Positions 1 through 10,915 of a stretch of DNA of 64,000 nucleotides are shown in pieces. Position numbers and translations under genes: made by a program. The notes below the pieces were generated by a model. It saw only the letters and a list, made by a program, of their open reading frames with translations. It was not told the origin of the DNA and did no database searches. The stretch's first letter is position 1, and every line of letters begins with the position of its first letter. Location of the stretch: NCBI GenBank assembly GCA_944548615.1, contig OX155980.1, forward strand, positions 43,031,166-43,095,165, in the 5' to 3' direction. This DNA is from Micropterix aruncella. Its lineage: Eukaryota; Arthropoda; Insecta; Lepidoptera; Micropterigidae.

Positions 1-636
1 TATATATATATATCCTTGGAATCCGTGACGGTGAACTTATAATGAAGCCCTATGGAGACTGTGAACAAAGGGTAGCGTGAATTACAAGCTTGTTTTTTAA
101 AAATTTATGATCGAAAGTTTGAGAAGATGTGCATGTGTCAAATCACAATGACCTTAAGCGCCTCATCGCCTATCGCGGTTCCGGCGATGTGGACTTCGAT
201 GTGAATTGTCCCAAATTTTCAGGATGTTGTCTGTTTTTCTCGTACTAACATCAAGACACTAATACAGAGATAAGAGATAAGAGATAAAAAAAAAATATTT
301 TCAAAAACCCGATCTGGGTATAGAAATTACATATAAAAAAAAATGGTATTTCTACAAATAAAATTACATTTCAAATTATAAAAAAGTCTTTAAAAAACTA
401 ATATTGAAAAAAAAAGAAAATCTAAAATAACAAAGACATAAAAACTAGAAAAATAAAAATAAACAGAAATAATGAAAAACATAGAGAATCAGCAATTCAA
501 TAACGAAAATATATGAAAACTAAAAAAATAGAAAGCATCCAAAGAGTTCTACATAGACTACATTTAATAAGGATCAAACTATCAATCAACAATCAAGAAA
601 TAGAAAAATGCATCGACTCTTCAAAGAACAAAAACA
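1..636. other. AT-rich non-coding stretch
   Basis: The window opens with a short TA run and continues with very AT-rich sequence full of A tracts. No reading frame resembles a known family, and the short open frame near 513-806 merely runs into the hairpin element that starts at 637. I see no gene, RNA or regulatory signal that can be supported. Confidence 0.6.
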
Positions 637-1225
637 TACGTGTGGCACTCGGGACTGCCACGGTAAAGCTATTGCATAGCATTTTTAACAACTTATGCAA
701 TCATAATTATTTATTTATTTTATTTATTTTATTTTTTCTGATATCAGATAACTGCGCTCTATCGGAAAACGTTGAAATTATTCCGAATCATTTGCGGCTG
801 CGGTAGCAAATGATTCGGAAACGTCTTCCGATAGAGCGCCGCGCACGAATTTTTTATTCAATAAAGCAAAAAAACCGGACTTTTCGAATAAAATCGTAGA
901 TAAAAAGATAGATAATTAAATTATCTTTAAAATGGTGCAGGTTTCATAATAATACGCCAGATATTATTTGCGTAGTAGACGTTTTTGTGTTCGGTTAGAC
1001 CTAATTTCACAAATTAATTACACTATTAATATAAACTAAATCTAAAATATTGTAAGCAAGGAATATTAGAACAATGTTCTTGTTTAACATATATTTTTTT
1101 CGAATCGTAAACAGTACTCGTTTAGACGTAATTTTCAGTTTAAAATCATTAATTTTCGTTAAGAAATTTCTTCATTCGGTCGCCGCGCTGTCCTAGGGCC
1201 CGCGATAAAAGCTATGCAATAGCTT
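637..1225 (+). mobile_element. Hairpin element family F, copy 1
   Basis: First of six copies of a ~588-bp non-autonomous element. The left end reads TACGTGTGGCACTCGGG and the right end GCTATGCAATAGCTT, followed by an A run. Just inside the left end and at the right end are small hairpins of the form GCTAT-TGC-ATAGC. Near one third of its length lies a large imperfect palindrome (about 750-840) whose arms carry the CGCTCTATCGG and CCGATAGAGCG halves. It has no coding capacity of its own. The A-rich flanks on both sides suggest integration into A tracts. It is a DNA-type or foldback MITE by structure; the superfamily is not identified. Confidence 0.8.
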
Positions 1226-1233
1226 AAAAATCA

Positions 1234-1400
1234 ACTAGTCTCGATGATATACCTGTTAGCGTAAATAAAATCCATAAACATGTACTGGCACCTTGTCTAA
1301 CATATCTTTACAATTTAAGCTTTTCAGAGGGAATATTTCCAGATTGTCACTCAGTAGCCAAGATTACATCGATATATAAAAACATACAAAAAACGCAACC
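1234..1400 (+). pseudogene. Fossil reverse-transcriptase fragment of a non-LTR element
   Basis: A short open stretch reads like the linker just before the RT palm of a jockey or CR1-type LINE. It has the pattern DDIPVSVNKI, then a run ending LYNLSFSEGIFPDC, then VAKITSIYK, which corresponds to the usual 'DxIP...SLxxGxFPxxxKxAxIxPIYK' block. It starts immediately after hairpin copy 1 and degenerates near 1400. No start codon or flanking domains survive, so this is a remnant sandwiched between two inverted hairpin copies. Confidence 0.6.
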
Positions 1401-1636
1401 ACTTTACAAAAAAAAACACCTCATAAAACGAAAATCTCGGTCAGCGGGACAACGTACTTCCGTTGTGTGTAAATATCTGTGTAGGTAATCTCCAGTGAAA
1501 TATGTAGGTACTCATAGGGAGGCGCGTTTTATTGAAGCACTTTCACACGTTGCGGTTTCTACAAATAGATTTTTTGATACGGCTAACGGTAACAAAAATC
1601 CGCGCTTTCGCATTATACGGTTTGGTAATGTTTTTT
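1401..1636. other. Non-coding spacer between inverted hairpin copies
   Basis: Sequence between the RT fossil and hairpin copy 2. It has mixed composition and no frame or family I recognise. It would form the loop if copies 1 and 2, which face each other, paired. Confidence 0.4.
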
Positions 1637-2223
1637 ATGCTATTGCATAGCTTTTATCGCGGGCCTAGTAGGCCAGCGCGGCGACCGAATGAAGAAATTT
1701 CCTAACGAAAATGAATGATTTTAAACGGATAATTACGCCTAAACCAGTACTGCTTACGATTCGAAAAAAATATATGTTAAACAAGAACATTTTCCTAATA
1801 TTCTTAGCTTTGAATATTTAAGATTTTGTTTATATTACATAGTGTAAATTATTTGTAAAATTAGGTCTAACCGAACACAAAAACGACTACTACGCAAATA
1901 CTATCTGGCGTGTTATTATGAAACCTGCACCATTTTAAAGATAATTAATTTATCTATCTTTTTATCTACGATTTTTTTCAAATAATCCGTTTTTTTTATT
2001 TATCGAATAAAAAATTCGTGCGCGGCGCTCTATCGACGTTTAAACTATTCCGAATCATTTGCTACCGCAGCCGCAAATAATTCGGAATAATTTCAACGTT
2101 TTCCGATAGAGCACAGTTATCTGATATAAGAAAAAATAAAATAAATAAATAATTATAATTGCATAAGTTGTTAAAAATGCTATGCAATAGCTTTACCGCG
2201 GCAGTCCCCGAGTGCCACACGTA
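1637..2223 (-). mobile_element. Hairpin element family F, copy 2 (inverted)
   Basis: Full-length copy in the opposite orientation to copy 1, so the two form a pair of ~588-bp inverted repeats separated by about 411 bp. The order of landmarks is reversed: the GCTATTGCATAGC hairpin and GCGGGCCTA block come first, and the CCCCGAGTGCCACACGTA end comes last. The central palindrome has several differences from copy 1. No protein is encoded. Confidence 0.8.
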
Positions 2224-2295
2224 TTTTTTTTTTAACGTTTCGTAAATGATGGACTGTGACAACGACGTCGCGCCAACTGTTATAAAAAAAATAAA

Positions 2296-2485
2296 TACGT
2301 GTGGCACTCGGGGACTGCCGCGGTAAAGCTATTGCATAGAATTTTTAACAACTTATGCAATTATAATTATTTATTTATTTTATTTTTTCTGATATCAGAT
2401 AACTGCGCTCTATCGGAAAACGTTTAAATTTTTCCGAATCATTTGCGGCTGCGGTAGCAAATGATTCGGAATAATTTAAACGTCT
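2296..2485 (+). mobile_element. Hairpin element family F, copy 3 (3' truncated)
   Basis: Begins with the usual TACGTGTGGCACTCGGGG end and runs through the first arm and loop of the central palindrome, then stops abruptly at CGTCT where the other copies continue. Only about a third of the element remains. It lies 72 bp beyond copy 2 and points the opposite way. Confidence 0.75.
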
Positions 2486-2617
2486 AAATTTGGATCACCA
2501 TTTGCTTTCCGTAATTCATTTTTGTAATATCTGACTTTAGTGTTGTGGATTATTTTATTACATATGTTTCGATACTGTTTAGCCTTATCTTTTTAACCTA
2601 GATTTACAACAATTCAA

Positions 2618-2740
2618 ATGTCCGCTGTAGAACAGGCTATTGCCAAGTTAGGCGACATTAAAATAGGATCAATTGCAACAGTTTCTGCCACAACATATTA
2701 TAAAAATAAAAATATGTGTGGCACTCGGGGACGGCCGCGG
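2618..2740 (+). CDS. Small unrecognised reading frame cut by hairpin copy 4
   Basis: An ATG at 2618 opens a frame beginning MSAVEQAIAKLGDIKIGSIA. The first ~31 codons lie in sequence that is not part of any repeat I see here, and the frame runs into the hairpin element at 2713 and stops at 2738-2740. The residue mix is more protein-like than the surroundings, so this could be the start of a gene or of a retroelement ORF interrupted by the insertion. I do not recognise the family, and chance is possible. Confidence 0.2.
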
Positions 2741-3299
2741 TAAAGCTATTGCATAGCATTTTTAACAACTTATGCAATTATAATTATTTATTTATTTTAT
2801 TTTTTCTGTTATCAGATAACTGCGCTCTATCGGTAAACGTTGAAATTATTCCGAATTTTTTGCGGCTGCGGAAGCAAATGATTCGGAATAATTTAAACGT
2901 CTTCCGATAGAGCGCCGCGCACGAATGTTTTATTCGATAAAGCAAAAAACCGGATATTCGAAAAAAATCGTAGATAAAAAGATAGATAATTAAATTAAGT
3001 TTAAAATGGTGCAAGTTTCATAATAATACGCCAGATAGTATTTGCGTAGTAGTCGTTTTTGTGTTCGGTTAGACCTAATTTCACAAATTAATTACACTAT
3101 GTAATATAAACAAAATCTAAAATATTCAAAGCTACGAATATTAGGAAAATGTTCTTGTTTAACATATATTTTTTTCGAATCGTAAGCAGTACTCGTTTAG
3201 ACTTAATTATCAGTTTAAAATCATTAATTTTCGTTAAGAAATTTCTTCATTCGGTCGCCGCGCTGGCCTAGGCCCGCGATAAAAGCTATGCAATAGCTT
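2713..3299 (+). mobile_element. Hairpin element family F, copy 4
   Basis: Full-length copy of about 587 bp with the same terminal and central features as copies 1 and 5. Its left end has TATGTG in place of TACGTG. The right-end hairpin is followed by a run of ten A residues. A variant base in the central palindrome changes the loop-proximal arm. Confidence 0.8.
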
Positions 3300-3840
3300 A
3301 AAAAAAAAAGAAAAGATTTTGGGTGCATTCAATTCTATTGCGGCGTTGAAATCTGGGCCACTTTTGTACACTCATATTTGAAATACATAAGTGATGAAAC
3401 GAGATTCTACAGTAACGGATGTAAATATCAACATTTAACGAACGTTTTAACGAAATATTTGAAAAATATGTTATTAAATAAAGATTTTTAAAAGTCAATG
3501 ATTTTTAGGTTTTTTCAGAATGAGTGTTTGTTAATTTGAGTATTATTGTTGTTTTTTATTTGTTTATAATTTGTAATCGTGATTATTTGATGTTGATTAT
3601 TTTGATTCTATTTATATTGATTTATTAGATTTTGATTATTTTATTTTCATTTCATTAAATAGTGGTACCAATAAAAGAAATGTCCTGAAAACCAGGTTGA
3701 GAGATATCCTGAGGATAGCTTTAATTTGCAGCGTTTGTAAGTTATGACATATTCTTTGTTTATTTTCAGTTTCGATTTGTAATTTTGGGTTTTTTGTTTA
3801 TTTTTCGTACAAAATTAAAAAGGACAGTTGCAAATAAAAA
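3300..3840. other. AT-rich non-coding spacer
   Basis: Sequence between hairpin copies 4 and 5. Short TTATT-rich runs dominate the second half. No coding pattern or known repeat was recognised. Confidence 0.4.
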
Positions 3841-4427
3841 TACGTGTGGCACTCGGGGACTGCCGCGGTAAAGCTATTGCATAGCATTTTTAACAACTTA
3901 TGCAATTATAATTATTTATTTATTTTATTTTTTCTGAAATCAGATAACTGCGCTCTATCGGAAAACGTTGAAATTATTCCGAATCATTTGCGGCTGCGGT
4001 AGCAAATGATTCGGAATAATTTAAACGTCTTCCGATAGAGCGCCGCGCACGAATTTTTTATTCGATAAAGCAAAAAAAACGGATTATTCAAAAAAATCGT
4101 AGATAAAAAGATAAATAATTAAATTATCTTTAAAATGGTGCAGGTTTAATAATAATACGCCAGATAGTATTTGCGTAGTAGTCCTTTTTGTGTTCGGTTA
4201 GACCTAATTTCACAAATTAATTACACTATGTAATATAAACAAAATCTAAAATATTCAATGCTAAGAATATTAGTAAAATGTTCTTGTTTAACAAATATTT
4301 TTTCGAATCGTAAGCAGTACTCGTTTAGACGTAATTATCAGTTTAAAATCATTAATTTTCGTTAAGAAATTTCTTCATTCGGTCCCCGCGCTGGCCTAGG
4401 CCCGCGATAAAAGCTATGCAATAGCTT
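3841..4427 (+). mobile_element. Hairpin element family F, copy 5
   Basis: The cleanest copy in the cluster. The central palindrome at about 3950-4043 pairs CGCTCTATCGG with CCGATAGAGCG and ATTCCGAATCATTTGC with GCAAATGATTCGGAAT around the loop GGCTGCGGTA. The left flank AAAAA and right flank AAAAA are compatible with a target duplication, although A-richness makes this uncertain. No coding content. Confidence 0.85.
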
Positions 4428-5142
4428 AAAAACATGGTATATATTTAATTGGGTTTTTGGAGTAAAACATAATGCGCATGCCCACGAGGGAGAAAAGGGG
4501 AAAGCGGGAGGGGATTAGTTCGTGGGAGTTCATGGACCGGCTAGCCGGCATCTCTATTTTCGCCGTGACACTCCCAAATCATATATTAAATATCTGACAT
4601 CGAAATCACTCCTTGATATCGTGTGTTTACTACTATCAATCGATTGTGTGTACCTTCAAAAACAGTCAAAATTGAGTGCGATCCCACAATAAGATGACGA
4701 CTAGAACCTGCTCTACGTACGGGCCCATAAAAGTGAGTACATTTTGCCAAATCCTTAAAACAATGCAAATAAGCGGTTTTGCCGGGCGATTATTTTTTAG
4801 TTCTTTCCGTATGTTCAATTTTCATGTGATGCGTTTTGAGCATATGCGCCATTTCGGTATATCTAGACGGCATTGCAATTCATTGATGACCAGATTTACA
4901 TAGAATTACAGATATTTTATATATAACAAATAACAGTTTGGGAAAATATGTTTATGGCTATCATCAGTAGGCAGTCTTCCCAGAAATATAACACCATTTT
5001 CTAGAGTTTATATTCCGTCAAGGTCAATTAACATAGTTTTCTCTGAAATATCGAAGCTCATTAATAAAATACTGCAGCAAGTAAAGTGCCTCTATGGGCA
5101 ATGCTTAATGTTGACAGGATTAGGACTAGACGCACCTTTCCT
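4428..5142. other. Non-coding stretch, nothing recognised
   Basis: Contains the short perfect palindrome CCGGCTAGCCGG near 4536 and two overlapping short frames on opposite strands that show no family resemblance. I see no gene. Confidence 0.4.
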
Positions 5143-5420
5143 CCCGCGAAGATAGCTGATCGTCCATTGTGCTTTGTTCGATGCGTCTATATTTTCATGG
5201 CTGCCCTTACTAATATAAAAATTAAGGAATATTTGATAGACATATAAAATTTACAAAGTCCAATCTAAGTAACATCCGCCCGCGAAGATAGCTGATCGTC
5301 CATTGTGCTTGTTCGATGCGTCTATATTTTCATATTAAGCTGCCCTTACTAATATAAAAATTAAGGAATATTTGTTAGACATAATATAAAATTTACAAAG
5401 TCTAATCTAAGTAATATCTG
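5143..5420. repeat. Tandem duplication, two ~138-bp units
   Basis: The block starting CCCGCGAAGATAGCTGATCG occurs at 5143 and again at 5279, the two copies being directly adjacent. They match over nearly their whole length, with a few small indels (for example an extra ATTAAG in the second copy) and a handful of substitutions. Both end in the ATCTAAGTAA region. It is non-coding. Confidence 0.8.
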
Positions 5421-5529
5421 CAACCAAGAAGGGTAAATCACTTTGAGTTGAATGACTTGATTACATTTCAGCGATTTCTGAAATTTTCTGAAATATTCTG
5501 AAATTACGTGTCAGGAGTTGATAGAACGG

Positions 5530-5650
5530 AATACATTAGAGTCAACATATAATTTGGTGTGGAAATTATGACCGGCCTCTTTAAATACCCTTTTCCTATC
5601 TCTGAGCTGCACTTTGTCCCCTAATTGAAATGCCCAAAGAAGAGACGGTG
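5530..5650 (-). pseudogene. Possible integrase C-terminal fragment
   Basis: On the minus strand an open stretch reads WAFQLGDKVQLRDRKRVF, continues KEAGHNFHTKLYV, and then stops. The pattern GDKVxLxxxKxxFxxxxxxNxxT resembles the small beta-barrel domain that follows integrase cores in some retroelements and Polinton-like elements. There is no integrase core next to it. This is a weak, pattern-only call. Confidence 0.2.
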
Positions 5651-6900
5651 GGTTGCTGTAGGTCAGTAACCCTGCAGCCTCCCTAGCTGCCTGTCTAGCC
5701 TCACCCTCCTCGGCGCACAGGCGCAGTTAACGCAGATTTGCGGGGCACATATACATAAATTGCGTAATCTCAATATTCCCATTTCAAGATACATTTTCGA
5801 TAGCCTTTACCGTCATTCCAGTTTTTCTCAATGAAAAGAATAAAGCGATCTAAATCAAACTTGTTCCCAACGTCTAAACTGCAACGTCGTTGTTCAGTGT
5901 AGCAATGCTCCTGGTTGAATGTTAGAATAATTCACTTCTAGTATTTTTGTATAAAAAAATAAAAAAAAATAAATTACATCAAAAAATAATTTAAACATAC
6001 AATAATATCTAAAATAAATGTAAAATTTTTCGCAGGCCACCATGCTTGCAATTTCACTGCATATTTTTTTTTCGTGAAAACGAAATCGTTCCGTGATTAT
6101 TACGAAATAGGCCTGGAAATCAATACAATTTTCACGCAGACGGCCTTCGGTACGGGGAATCTACCTGGCGCATTATCTTTCCTCTTCCTTCAACCCTTTC
6201 AGCAGTCCAGTAGAAATGGGTAATTTCAATTCCAATTAATTTGTAATTTTAATAAAGTAAGCTTTTATTAATATATTGTATAGGGGAAACATTTAGACAA
6301 TTTTAACTTTTATTTTACTAAAGATTTTTTGGAAAATTGATATGAAAGACATATTTTTTTTTATAAAGGGCTTGGTTTTTGAGGGAATGGGTTTTTTGTT
6401 TACTTCTCGGATAATTATTTTTTTGTCAGTAATCAAAGCTCAAAAAAGTTTGATGATTTTTCACTGTATTAATATAATTTTTATTCAGACATAAACCTAA
6501 ATCCTATAATGAACGTCAGAGTCATTGAATCATTATCAGATTGGCGCTAGTATATCACTTGACCTATTGATGGAGGTTGGTATATTACTATCCTCTATAA
6601 CTAGGCACACAAGTATGTCTTCAACACAGCCTTCTATTGATCCTTTGTGTAACAAAATAATAGGGAACTTTGCGTAACAAAGAATATACATTAATATTTA
6701 TACTACATAAACATACAAATCAAAATAAATTGTATTACCTTTTCGAGCAGATTAAAAATGACAGAGCAGTATTCGACACTGAAGAATCAAACATCGCTAA
6801 ACACAGTAATAGTTTTGCACCCACGACGACATTGTGATCACTAATACTTGCCAATAATCACAGTTTGTATTACCGCCAATTGCCAAATGTTAAATAAGGT
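5651..6900. other. Non-coding stretch, nothing recognised
   Basis: AT-rich sequence with poly-A and poly-T tracts near 5955 and 6355. No frame longer than about 60 codons and no repeat shared with the rest of the window were noticed. Confidence 0.4.
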
Positions 6901-8238
6901 CGGCGATAATTTAGGCTCTGCTAGCGAGATGAGGTACGCTAGGCCGACCGGCCAGTAGATCGTGTGTGGTGAAATCGGCCATGGCAACCTTGGCGACGTT
7001 CGTGGAATTGCCCCGATACCGTGGGGCCGTGTAGATGGAGTACGAATAACATTGAGACGCCCGTTCCGATCTCCGGTTCAATTCCTATCCAGCAGCCTCC
7101 CCGAGGAAGACTTTCCTGGAAGAGCCGGAGTGAACTCTGCCTCTTACTGTATCCTCCAGTTCATTGACAGTCGGGATCTGTTGTGCGCCGGGGAACACCT
7201 CGGGCGGCCCTGGACGGTTTTCTAGTCTTGTTCTCAACCGGCGAATGGCCGGAGAGTTTGAAAAGGTGCATTTCCCGTGAAACAGGGGTAGAGGTTGGCC
7301 TGGCGTCACCTACCCATAGAAACGATCTGTTGGCCACCATATCCCGAGTGAAATGGACGGGGAAAGGGCTTCTCAGGTCTGGGATAAATTCGATTAAGAA
7401 TTACTTCTAACGTCAGGTAGAGGCCGATCAAGCGACTTCAAATTGTTGAGTGGACAAGAGGATTGGCCAATTCCAAATATGGTAGTTTGTGGTACTCTGG
7501 CGGGTTGTTGGCGAAGATTGAATGTGAATGGCTCACTTCAGGGTAAAAGGACCACAACAGTCATTATAACATCCTGGGAAGGCGGGTCCGCTCGCAGAAA
7601 ATGACAGCTCGTAAACTGTCTGGAGACACCGACCTGAGGAGCCAAATTGTTCCACGCAGCTTGAGCTTGATGACCATTTTGAGTTGTTGGTCGGCCTAAG
7701 TCATAGTTCATCTCACATCCAGTATATAGCTTCCTCGAAGAGGGAACTACCATGGAATAAAGTGCGCCAGTGGAAATGCCTCGGGTGGCTCTGGATGGTT
7801 GTGCACGCTTAGTGTGCAACGGGAAAATTATCGGGGGTTTCTGGAAATGTATGTTTCCTCAGAGAAGGGTTAGATGTTAACCCGTTAGATTGTCACCTAT
7901 CATTAAAAATAACCTTTTAGGCACCCGATCCCGATGATTAACGTAGGCAAACGGGTCCACGACGGAATACGCTCACAACATACAGTTGGCCGGGTAAGCG
8001 ACTTTGAACTACAACAATTCGTAGATTCCTTGAGCAGAGCGCGAGAGACCCCACTTCCCAGTGCCTCGCGGTTTTTAGGTTGGTCTCTGCCGGGATTGTG
8101 GCAGACCTGGATCAGTAGATCATCTTGATCTCAAAGTCTTTGTGACTCAGGGTCGTGACAAGACTACAATAGTCTCAGTAGACAAGACAGCAATAGTATC
8201 CTGTATTTACTTTATAATATCCTGAGATATCGGGTATA
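6901..8238. other. GC-richer block of unknown origin with internal duplication
   Basis: This block has clearly higher GC than its neighbours. It holds two diverged direct copies of a ~125-bp segment near 7175-7300 and 7765-7890, both containing GTGCGCC, a CTCGGG core and a GGATGGTT- or GGACGGTT-like end. Short frames occur but none resembles a known protein. It looks like the 5' non-coding part of an old retroelement or a decayed repeat. The hAT element is inserted at its right edge. Confidence 0.35.
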
Positions 8239-8246
8239 CCCGTAGC
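8239..8246. repeat. Left target-site duplication of the hAT element
   Basis: The 8-bp word CCCGTAGC directly precedes the left terminus and is repeated exactly at 10908-10915 after the right terminus. Eight base pairs is the expected duplication length for hAT transposition. Confidence 0.9.
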
Positions 8247-10907
8247 CAGTGACGGCTCGTCCTAAGGAGCGCTGGTGCGGTGCACTCCCACAAAAATTTA
8301 AGCAATTAAATCAATAATTACCCTGTACCCTTTTTTAAAAATAATCCATCGCTAGGAACAATAATCCGACCGACTAAGTGGAGCGCCAGCGAATACGCTC
8401 CTATGAACCAATGTTCAGTACAACAAACAGCACTGAATGTAACGAGTGCGAAAGAGAAAAATCGACAATCTCCTGCACGTGAAACAAAAGATTTTGTATC
8501 GAAATTTAGCAGTATTAAGAGCGCCGCTCCAACGGGTGAACAACGCGCATGCGCTCTCGGCTCGCTATCTCGCTCCCACCGGGACGTAGCCAGTGCGGCT
8601 ACGTTCATACTGTTGCCGAACGTAAACAAAATTAAATGTCAGTCAGTGTCAATAATTGACACTCGCGCGCGAGGCAATATCGAATTTTGGCACTGTTTGA
8701 CTGTAAATAATTAGAAAAATAGCTTGTTTGCATGTTATTTGGCGGTAACAATGGAACAATACAGTGTGTCGTACATAAAAAACTGTGAAAAGACTTTAGA
8801 AGTGCGTCTCGAACTAAAATCAAAGGGGCGACCGCGTCCTGAAATAACGCTAACACAAACGTGTAGTACAAAATCTAAAACTTATACACGTGTTTTCAAA
8901 CCTGAGCAGTATACCAAAACACCGTGGTTATGTGGGTGTGAAGAAACGAACAAATTGTTTTGTTTTCCATGTCTTGTGTTTGGAGCCGGCGCGGGCGGTG
9001 GTGGCGAGACTGTATGGACAGAAACTGGTGTTCAAGATTTAGCGCATCTTTCAATTAAAGTGAAAAAACATTCGCAATCTCGATTTCATATGTTAAATGA
9101 AGTGCAATTGGCATCTATCGGGCGACAAGATATTCGAAAGGCGCTCGATTCTGCTTATCGAAAATCTATTCGAGAGTTCAATGAGCGTGTTGATGAAAAT
9201 CGATATATTTTACGTCGCTTAATAGATTGCGTGGTATTCTGTGGTGCATTCCAAATTGCATTACGGGGACACGATGAATCTACGGAATCTCTGAATCCCG
9301 GAATATATAGAGGCTTGGTTGATTTTGTGTCAGAGATCGATTTGGCCATGAAGCAGCACTTATCAAGCAGTTCTGTTTTTAAAGGTACGTCTAAATCAAT
9401 TCAAAACGATATTTTGGATGCTATTTATGAAGTTTGCAGATGTGAAATACAGATACAAATAAAAAATGCAGATTTTGTTGCAATTCAGGCAGACGAATCA
9501 ACTGATTGTTCTACTATTCAACAGCTGGTGTTTATTATAAGGAATATACATGATGGTAAAATTTACGAACGATTTTTGAAATTTTTACAACCTAAGGGTT
9601 ATACATCAGAAGTAATAGCGGCTGAAATCATGAAAGAGCTTGATTCTTTAAATATTGATTAAAAAAAAATAATTGGACAGAGCTACGACGGAGCTGCCGT
9701 CATGAGTGGAAGTACAAATGGCGTCCAAAAGATTATTAGAAATATCTACCCATATGCTTATTATGTACATTGTTACGCGCATCAACTCAATTTAATTTTA
9801 GAAAAATGTGCATCGATTAACCATACAGTACGAAGCTTCTTTTGCAATTTGCATGCATTTCCATCGTTTTTCACGCGATCGCCGAAAAGATCCGAATTTT
9901 AAAAAGAAATCGTCCACAAAAGAATACCTGCCGCTCCACAGACAAGATGGAATTATAATACACGTACAGTAAAAGTTTTATACGATAACTTAGAGCCCCT
10001 GAAAGAGTGTATGCAAGCAATAATGGACAGTCGTAACAGTGACCCAAAAACATTTAATCAAGCTCAAATGCTCCTTTCATATTTAAATGAAGACAATTTT
10101 TTATATTGGCTAAACTTTTTCGAGACGCTCATGCCCCACTGTGAAATGCTGTTCAAGTGTTTGCAGTCTCGATCCCTTGACTCAATTAAAATTATGAAAG
10201 AAGTCACTAAATTTGAAAAGGTCGTCAATGAATTACGTGATGCTGTTCCACCGCCTTCGCCTAAGAAAAAACGTCGGCCTGATAACGTGAATCATTCAGC
10301 TATGAGAAAAGAAGTGTGTGACATATTACGAATGCATATAAAAGACAGATTTGTTCATACAGACCATTTATTGGCGTCCAAATTGTTTTACACTGACAAA
10401 TTTTTAGACTACAATAAGAGTTTTCCGGATGATGATTTTAAGAAAGTGGTAAACACGTATGATTTCCTGGAAAAAACTAAACTGAAAAATGAGCTATTAG
10501 TCATTTATAGCAGAGAAGATTTTCACAACGCTGACGGCGCCGTTGCTTTACTTCAACATTTTATGGAATTTGCATTAGAATCCGTATTTGCTGAAAGCAT
10601 GAAACTGCTAAAAATTATGTGTACCATTCCTATGACGTCAGTAGAAAGTGAGCGCTGTTTTTCGACGTTAAATAAAGTCAAAACGTTTTCACGCAATACT
10701 ATGGCACAAGATCGTCTGAATGCATTGTGTATGATAAGCATAGAAAAACGCTTAATTAATTCCATCTCAGACTTTCACAAGAAAGTGATAGATGTTTTCG
10801 CTGGACAAAAAGACCGGCGAATGGATTTTATTTACAAATAAATGTAAGTAATTATATCCTGTTTTTTTTATTGCACACCCATAAAAAATATTCACGAGCC
10901 GCCTCTG
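8247..10907 (+). mobile_element. Complete hAT-superfamily DNA transposon
   Basis: A 2661-bp element with short imperfect terminal inverted repeats: CAGTGACGGCTCGT on the left, and CAGAGGCGGCTCGT when the right end is read inward. It is bounded by a perfect 8-bp duplication. One transposase frame fills most of it. A second TIR-like word (GTAGCCAGTGCGGCT) lies at 8587-8600 inside a 7-bp-stem hairpin, in the region where subterminal transposase sites are often found. The matching duplication implies a fairly recent jump, and the two stops in the transposase mean this copy could move only with help from another copy. Confidence 0.93.
8751..10841 (+). pseudogene. hAT transposase (TTF/ZMYM-type), two in-frame stops
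   Basis: One continuous frame of 696 codons starts at the first in-frame ATG (8751); an apparent earlier start at 8724 is a TTG. It is interrupted only by TAA at 9660-9662 (codon 304) and TAA at 9900-9902 (codon 384), with no frameshift. Seen in order: a cysteine cluster CGCEETNKLFCFPC at residues 61-74, typical of the TTF-type zinc finger; ADESTD near 247-252, as in DUF4371 transposases; GQSYDGAAVMSG near 309-320; a basic PKKKRR segment near residue 503; and the C-terminal hAT dimerisation block with SVESERCFSTLNKVKT at about 630-645. The family cuts and pastes DNA in the nucleus. This copy should yield only truncated products. Confidence 0.92.
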
Positions 10908-10915
10908 CCCGTAGC
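10908..10915. repeat. Right target-site duplication of the hAT element
   Basis: CCCGTAGC, identical to 8239-8246, directly after the right terminus. Confidence 0.9.

Noticed and set aside
637..800. Conserved-looking peptide GTATVKLLHSIFNNLCN in several frames
   Set aside because: It recurs only because it is translated from the left end of the hairpin element. It stops within the central stem and has no independent start.
637..1225. Helitron identity for the hairpin family
   Set aside because: There is a hairpin near the 3' end, but the expected TC start and CTRR end are absent and insertion appears to be in A tracts and not between A and T.
6962..7225. 87-codon frame in the GC-richer block as a gene
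   Set aside because: No recognisable motif, no ATG at the listed start, and it is overlapped by equally long frames on the other strand.
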